DNA from: Stenotrophomonas sp. 704A1
Lineage (GTDB): Bacteria > Pseudomonadota > Gammaproteobacteria > Xanthomonadales > Xanthomonadaceae
DNA: 64,000 bases
Direction of reading: 5' to 3'
Assembly (NCBI RefSeq): GCF_030549525.1
Contig: NZ_CP130831.1
Location: forward strand, 2,071,501-2,135,500
Under the pieces are notes generated by a model that saw only the letters and a list, made by a program, of their open reading frames with translations, was not told the origin of the DNA and searched no databases. Within the stretch, counting starts at the first letter, position 1, and the number at the start of each line of letters is the position of its first letter. This document shows positions 59,938-64,000 of the stretch, piece by piece. The position numbers and the translations under genes are program-made.

Positions 59938-59943
59938 TTGACA
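59938..59943 (+). promoter_or_regulatory. Possible -35 element of the thr operon
   Basis: TTGACA at 59938-59943 lies 31 bases before the thrL start. No convincing -10 hexamer is found at the standard spacing (GTTTTC at 59961-59966 is the nearest), so the promoter is only tentative. Confidence 0.3.
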
Positions 59944-59974
59944 GCCGCCGGGGTGGCGGTGTTTTCTGTACCCC

Positions 59975-60109
59975 ATGGTCCTTGATGCCGCCACCGCCCG
60001 CCTGATCGCCCCCGCTTGCGCGGGCCGTTCGACTGCGCCGGTTGCCATCACCACCATTACCACCACCACCGACACCACTGCCCTGGTGCGGCCCGTCGTC
60101 TTCGTGTAA
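59975..60109 (+). CDS. thrL: thr operon leader peptide
   Basis: ATG 59975 opens a 44-codon frame ending TAA at 60107-60109. Near its middle it encodes AITTITTTTDTTA, a run of threonine and isoleucine codons. This is the classical control peptide of threonine operons: ribosome stalling at scarce Thr/Ile tRNA would prevent attenuation. It lies 85 bases before thrA and shares its strand. The peptide is longer than the 21-residue enterobacterial ThrL. No typical ribosome-binding site is seen before the ATG; expression may be leaderless or weak. Confidence 0.8.
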   Translation: MVLDAATARLIAPACAGRSTAPVAITTITTTTDTTALVRPVVFV

Positions 60110-60125
60110 CTCCCGAAAACCACGG

Positions 60126-60178
60126 CCCCGCACCATCCAGGTGGCGGGGAAACTCGACCATCTGCATGCGACGGGGCC
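60126..60178 (+). promoter_or_regulatory. Alternative RNA hairpins downstream of thrL (attenuator-like)
   Basis: CCCCGC..ACC (60126-60134) can pair with GGT.GCGGGG (60140-60149) in a strong hairpin, while GGCCCCG (60124-60130) can instead pair with CGGGGCC (60172-60178). These are mutually exclusive. No T-run follows, so control may be by Rho or by hiding the thrA ribosome-binding site. The functional reading is inference. Confidence 0.45.
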
Positions 60179-60194
60179 TCCTGCCGAGGTCTGC

Positions 60195-62699
60195 ATGTCT
60201 TCCATCGCCCCCGCCCATCCCGCCGCCCCGGCCGCTCTGACCACGCAGTCCACCGTCGTGCACAAGTTCGGCGGTACCTCGGTGGCCGACGCCGAGCGCT
60301 ACCGCCACGTCGCCGGCCTGCTGCTGGCCCGGCCCGAAACCCTGCAGGTCACCGTTGTTTCGGCGATGAAGGGCGTCACCGATGCGCTGATCGAGCTGGC
60401 GCAGCTGGCCGCTGCCGGCGATGGCGGCTGGCAGGAGGCCTGGCACGCGCTGCGCGCGCGTCATCGCGGCGCAGCGGTCGCGCTGCTCGGCGAACAGGTG
60501 GGCGATACCGTGGAATGGATCGATGCACGCTTCGCGCAGCTGGCCGAGGTGCTGGGTGCGCTGGCGGTCATCGGCGAATTGCCGCGGGAGGTGCTCGACC
60601 GCGTGCAGGGTCTGGGCGAGGTGTTCTCCGCACAGCTGCTTGGCAGCCACCTGCGCGCGCTGGGCGAACCCTGCGCGGTGCTCGATGCACGCGACGTGCT
60701 GGTGGTCGGGCACGGCGAGCTGGGCGTGGATGTCGACTGGGACGCCAGCGCCGCACGCCTGGCGGGCTGGCGCCTGCAGCATCCGCAGCCGCGCGTGGTC
60801 GCCACCGGGTTCGTCGCCCGTGACCGCCAGGGCCGGGTGACCACGCTCGGCCGCAACGGCAGCGACTACTCCGGCGCGATCTTCGCTGCCCTGTTCAATG
60901 CCGACGAGCTGCACATCTGGACGGATGTCGATGGCGTGCTGTCGGCCGATCCGCGGCTGGTGCCCGGCGCAGTGCAGCTGCAGTCGCTGAGCTATGACGA
61001 AGCCTGCGAGCTGGCCTACTTCGGTGCCAAGGTGGTGCATCCGCAGACCATGTCGCCGGCGATCCGGCTTGGCCTGCCGATCATCATCCGCAATACCTTC
61101 CAGCCGGCCCATCCGGGCACCCGGATCAGCGCCGAACGCTCGCCGCGCGGGCCGGTGAAGGGCCTGACGCTGAGTACGGAGCTGGCGCTGCTGAACCTGG
61201 AGGGCACCGGTCTGATCGGCGTCCCGGGTACGGCCGAGCGGGTGTTCGCAGCGCTGCGCCAGGCCCAGGTCTCGGTGGTGATGATCTCGCAGGGTTCGTC
61301 GGAGCATTCGATCTGCTGCGTGGTGCGCGCGGCGGAGGCGGGGCGCGGGCGCGATGCGGTGCTGCAGGCGTTCTCGCACGAACTGGCGGCGGGCCAGGTG
61401 CAGCGCGTGCAGGTCAGTGAAGGGGTCAGCGTGCTGGCGGCGGTCGGCGACGGCATGGCCGGCCAGCCCGGCGTGGCCGCGCGCCTGTTCGAGGCGCTGG
61501 GCCGGGCCCAGGTCAACATCCTGGCGATCGCGCAGGGCTCGTCCGAGCGCAACATCTCGGTCGCGGTGGCGGCTGCCGACGCCACCCGTGCCCTGCGCGC
61601 GGCGCATGCCGGCTTCTGGCTGTCGCCGCAGACGTTCGCGGTGGGCGTGATCGGTCCGGGCAACGTCGGCGCCGCGCTGCTGGACCAGCTGCTGGCCGCG
61701 CGCCCGCAACTGCTGGCCAAGGCCAACATCGACCTGCGCCTGCGCGCGCTGGCCTCGCGTTCACGCATGCGGCTGGAGGCCGATGGCCTGCATGACGACT
61801 GGCGGCAGGCCCTGCAGGGCGATGCCGAAGCCAGCGATCTTGACCGCTTCACCGAGCACCTGCTGGCGGCCCATCTGCCGCACGCCGTGGTGATCGACTG
61901 CAGCGGCAGCGCCGAGGTGGCCGAACGCTACGAGGGCTGGCTGGCCGCCGGCATCCATGTGGTGACCCCGAACAAGCAGGCCGGTGCCGGTCCGCTTGCG
62001 CGCTACCAGCGCATCCGAGCCGCCGCGGCGGCCAGTGGTGCGCGCTTCCGCTACGAGGCCACGGTCGGCGCCGGCCTGCCGGTGATCACCACGCTGCGTG
62101 ACCTGGTCGATACCGGCGATGAGGTGCTGGCGGTGGAGGGCATCTTCTCCGGCACGCTGGCCTGGCTGTTCAACCGCTTCGACGGCAGCCAGCCGTTCTC
62201 GGCGCTGGTCGCGCAGGCACGCTCGATGGGCTACACCGAACCGGATCCGCGCGATGACCTGTCCGGTGTGGACGTGGCACGCAAGCTGGTGATCCTGGCC
62301 CGCGAGGCCGGCCATGCGTTGAGCCTGGAGCAGGTGCAGGTGGAGAGCCTGGTGCCGGCACCGCTGCGCGAGGGCAGCGTGGAGGACTTCATGGCGCGGC
62401 TGCACGCATCCGATGCCGGCCTGCTGCAACGGCTGCAGGATGCGCGTGCGCGCGGCGCGGTGCTGCGTTATGTCGCCCGCCTGGGCGCCGATGGCGCATC
62501 GGTGGGCCTGCAGGAACTGCCGGCCGACCATGCCTTCGCCAACCTGCGGCTAACCGACAACGTGGTGCAGTTCCGCACCCGCCGCTACTGCGACAACCCG
62601 CTGGTGGTGCAGGGCCCGGGTGCGGGGCCGGAAGTCACCGCTGCCGGTGTGTTCGCCGACCTGCTGCGGGTGGCTGCCGGCGAAGGAGCGCGCCTGTGA
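60195..62699 (+). CDS. thrA: Bifunctional aspartate kinase / homoserine dehydrogenase I
   Basis: This 834-aa fusion catalyses the first and third steps from aspartate to threonine and methionine. The kinase part (about 16-300) has [16 protein letters not shown] and [13 protein letters not shown]. Two ACT-type regulatory segments follow (about 320-470; [18 protein letters not shown] and [19 protein letters not shown]). The dehydrogenase part (about 475-834) has the NAD loop [16 protein letters not shown] and the [16 protein letters not shown] motif. ATG 60195 starts [10 protein letters not shown]. The SSERNIS motif is the usual threonine site. It follows the thrL leader and overlaps thrB by four bases. 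Confidence 0.97.
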   Translation: MSSIAPAHPAAPAALTTQSTVVHKFGGTSVADAERYRHVAGLLLARPETLQVTVVSAMKGVTDALIELAQLAAAGDGGWQEAWHALRARHRGAAVALLGEQVGDTVEWIDARFAQLAEVLGALAVIGELPREVLDRVQGLGEVFSAQLLGSHLRALGEPCAVLDARDVLVVGHGELGVDVDWDASAARLAGWRLQHPQPRVVATGFVARDRQGRVTTLGRNGSDYSGAIFAALFNADELHIWTDVDGVLSADPRLVPGAVQLQSLSYDEACELAYFGAKVVHPQTMSPAIRLGLPIIIRNTFQPAHPGTRISAERSPRGPVKGLTLSTELALLNLEGTGLIGVPGTAERVFAALRQAQVSVVMISQGSSEHSICCVVRAAEAGRGRDAVLQAFSHELAAGQVQRVQVSEGVSVLAAVGDGMAGQPGVAARLFEALGRAQVNILAIAQGSSERNISVAVAAADATRALRAAHAGFWLSPQTFAVGVIGPGNVGAALLDQLLAARPQLLAKANIDLRLRALASRSRMRLEADGLHDDWRQALQGDAEASDLDRFTEHLLAAHLPHAVVIDCSGSAEVAERYEGWLAAGIHVVTPNKQAGAGPLARYQRIRAAAAASGARFRYEATVGAGLPVITTLRDLVDTGDEVLAVEGIFSGTLAWLFNRFDGSQPFSALVAQARSMGYTEPDPRDDLSGVDVARKLVILAREAGHALSLEQVQVESLVPAPLREGSVEDFMARLHASDAGLLQRLQDARARGAVLRYVARLGADGASVGLQELPADHAFANLRLTDNVVQFRTRRYCDNPLVVQGPGAGPEVTAAGVFADLLRVAAGEGARL

Positions 62700-63610
62700 T
62701 CGCACGTGCGTTCGCCCCGGCATCGGTGGCCAACGTGGCCGTGGGCTTTGACATCCTCGGTCACGCCATCGCCGGCGTCGGCGATACCGTGACGGTACGA
62801 CGCATCGATACGCCGACGGTGCGCATCGATGCGATCCGTGGCAGCGCGGTCGCCTTGCCACTGGACGCGGCCGGCAATACCGCCGGTGCCGCATTGCTGT
62901 CGCTGCGTGACGGTCTGGGCCTGGGCTTCGGCTTTGCCGTGGAGATCGACAAGGGCATTCCGTTCGGTTCGGGCATGGGCGGCTCGGCCGCGTCATGCGT
63001 GGCGGCCCTGGTCGCGGCCAACGCGCTGCTGGATGTGCCGTTGCCGCGCGAGGCCCTGTACCGGTACGCGCTCGATGGCGAAGCGGTGGCCAGCGGTGGC
63101 CGCCACGGCGACAACGTCGGCCCGTTGCTGCTGGGCGGGCTGGCGCTGTGCACGGCCGATCGGCTGCTGTCGATTCCGGTGCCGGCCGGCTGGCACAGCC
63201 TGCTGGTGCATCCACACGCAGTGCTGGAAACCCGGCGCGCGCGCCAGGCGTTGCAGGGCAGCTATGCCTTGGGTGAGTTCGTTGCCCAGAGCGCCAACCT
63301 GGCGCTGGTCCTGAGCGGCTGCCATCGCGGCGATGCCTCGCTGGTGCGTGCGGGCCTGCGCGATGTACTGGTGGAGCCGCGCCGGGCCGGGCTGATCACC
63401 GGCTTCGAGGCGGCACGCGACGCAGCGCTGTCGGCCGCTGCGCTGGGCGCCGGCATTTCCGGCGCCGGTCCCAGCGTGTTCGCCTGGTTCGAAGACGCTG
63501 ATCAGGCGCATGCCGCGGTGGCACCGGTGCGTGCGGCGTTCGCCGCTGCCGGCGTCGACAGCGATGCGTGGGTGTCGCCGCTGGATGCTGCGGGTGCGCG
63601 GCTGTGCTGA
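62696..63610 (+). CDS. thrB: Homoserine kinase
   Basis: This 304-aa GHMP kinase phosphorylates homoserine to O-phosphohomoserine with ATP. The ATP loop is [20 protein letters not shown], the usual GSGLGSSAAS variant, and the C-terminal motif is [29 protein letters not shown] at the N-terminus is the thrB family opening. The GTG start at 62696 overlaps the thrA stop (GTGA), giving coupled translation. It is followed after 29 bases by thrC. Nothing unusual is seen in length or motifs. Confidence 0.95.
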   Translation: MIARAFAPASVANVAVGFDILGHAIAGVGDTVTVRRIDTPTVRIDAIRGSAVALPLDAAGNTAGAALLSLRDGLGLGFGFAVEIDKGIPFGSGMGGSAASCVAALVAANALLDVPLPREALYRYALDGEAVASGGRHGDNVGPLLLGGLALCTADRLLSIPVPAGWHSLLVHPHAVLETRRARQALQGSYALGEFVAQSANLALVLSGCHRGDASLVRAGLRDVLVEPRRAGLITGFEAARDAALSAAALGAGISGAGPSVFAWFEDADQAHAAVAPVRAAFAAAGVDSDAWVSPLDAAGARLC

Positions 63611-63639
63611 ATCCTTCCCCTCTCCTGGAACCCTGTCCC

Positions 63640-64000
63640 ATGCAATTTGTTTCGACCCGAGGCCAAGCACCGGCCGTTGGCCTCAGCGCGGCGATCGCCG
63701 CCGGGCTGGCACCCGATGGCGGGCTGTACGTGCCCCAGGCGCTACCCGCGCCGCGTGCGCTACAGGCCGGCGCAACCCTGGCCGACACCGCCGCCGATCT
63801 GCTGGCGCCGTTCTTCGCCGGGGATGCGCTGGCAGAGGCGCTGCCGTCGATCTGCAGCGCGGCCTTCAACTTCCCGGTGCCGTTGCGCGCGCTCGCTGCC
63901 GGCGACCACGTGCTTGAGCTGTTCCATGGCCCGACGGCGGCCTTCAAGGACATCGGCGCGCGCTTCCTGGCCGGCACCCTGTCGCGGCTGCAGGCGGGCC
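63640..64000 (+). CDS. thrC: Threonine synthase, N-terminal part
   Basis: The gene runs off the right edge after 120 codons. The peptide starts MQFVSTRGQAPAVGLSAAIA, then GLAPDGGLYVPQALP, and the PLP site reads LFHGPTAAFKDIGARFLA with the cofactor Lys103. Threonine synthase converts O-phosphohomoserine to threonine. It completes the thrLABC operon. The rest of the enzyme lies outside the window. Confidence 0.95.
   Translation, partial: MQFVSTRGQAPAVGLSAAIAAGLAPDGGLYVPQALPAPRALQAGATLADTAADLLAPFFAGDALAEALPSICSAAFNFPVPLRALAAGDHVLELFHGPTAAFKDIGARFLAGTLSRLQAG

Overview
This window comes from a high-GC gammaproteobacterium of the Stenotrophomonas group, most likely the S. maltophilia complex. The main evidence is five loci carrying SMAG-type palindromes (GTAG-terminated REP elements typical of that species), an APH(3')-II-type kinase like the chromosomal aph(3')-IIc of S. 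maltophilia, an APH(9)-type kinase, and the overall gene set and codon usage. I see no plasmid, phage, insertion-sequence or CRISPR features. The window reads as chromosome, with many small regulator/target modules.

Layout. 1-7.3 kb holds a truncated LysR gene divergent from an exported DJ-1/PfpI protein, a deoxyribonucleotidase, an empty stretch with a possible broken small gene, a lipoprotein, a small membrane protein, a 3-hydroxybutyrate dehydrogenase, an SRPBCC-ArsR-SRPBCC operon, and a TetR gene with its probable membrane-protein target. The last two share a palindromic operator. 7.3-19.3 kb holds a GlxA-type regulator and then a long co-directional cluster: TonB receptor, FMN reductase, DUF3088, two luciferase-like monooxygenases, M20 deacetylase, GNAT acetyltransferase, fused ABC permease-ATPase, and solute-binding protein. 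The gene set matches a scavenging route for S-substituted cysteines or related organosulfur compounds: uptake, N-acetylation, oxidative C-S cleavage, deacetylation. SMAG elements punctuate this cluster.

19.3-28.6 kb holds a secreted six-hairpin glycosidase with an F5/8C domain and a LacI-type operator, a candidate HicA-like/HTH toxin-antitoxin pair behind a perfect palindrome, an MBL hydrolase divergent from a TetR gene with twin operators, and two different aminoglycoside phosphotransferases separated by a DoxX gene. 28.7-35.6 kb is mostly minus strand: pyrD-murB-DMT transporter (stop/start overlaps), a methyltransferase, DUF4190, an SDR, an ALDH7-type aldehyde dehydrogenase, and a plus-strand tRNA-Arg(CCU). 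35.8-47.7 kb holds small membrane proteins (one of 36 aa), a MarC protein, and a Clp/CRP-type site in front of a 2057-aa repeat protein (CshA/GEVED/DUF11/OmpA-like) overlapping a 1232-aa outer-membrane barrel gene.

47.7-55.6 kb is a signalling block: a PAS kinase and single-domain receiver, divergent from a hybrid kinase-CheR-CheB-receiver/kinase operon joined by overlapping codons, then a BLUF photoreceptor. 55.6-60 kb holds a BigR/SqrR-like persulfide-sensing repressor divergent from a two-gene YeeE/YedE transporter, an exported Ntn hydrolase, an AraC regulator and an EamA transporter. The window ends in the threonine operon: thrL leader peptide with a Thr/Ile run, thrA, thrB, and the start of thrC.
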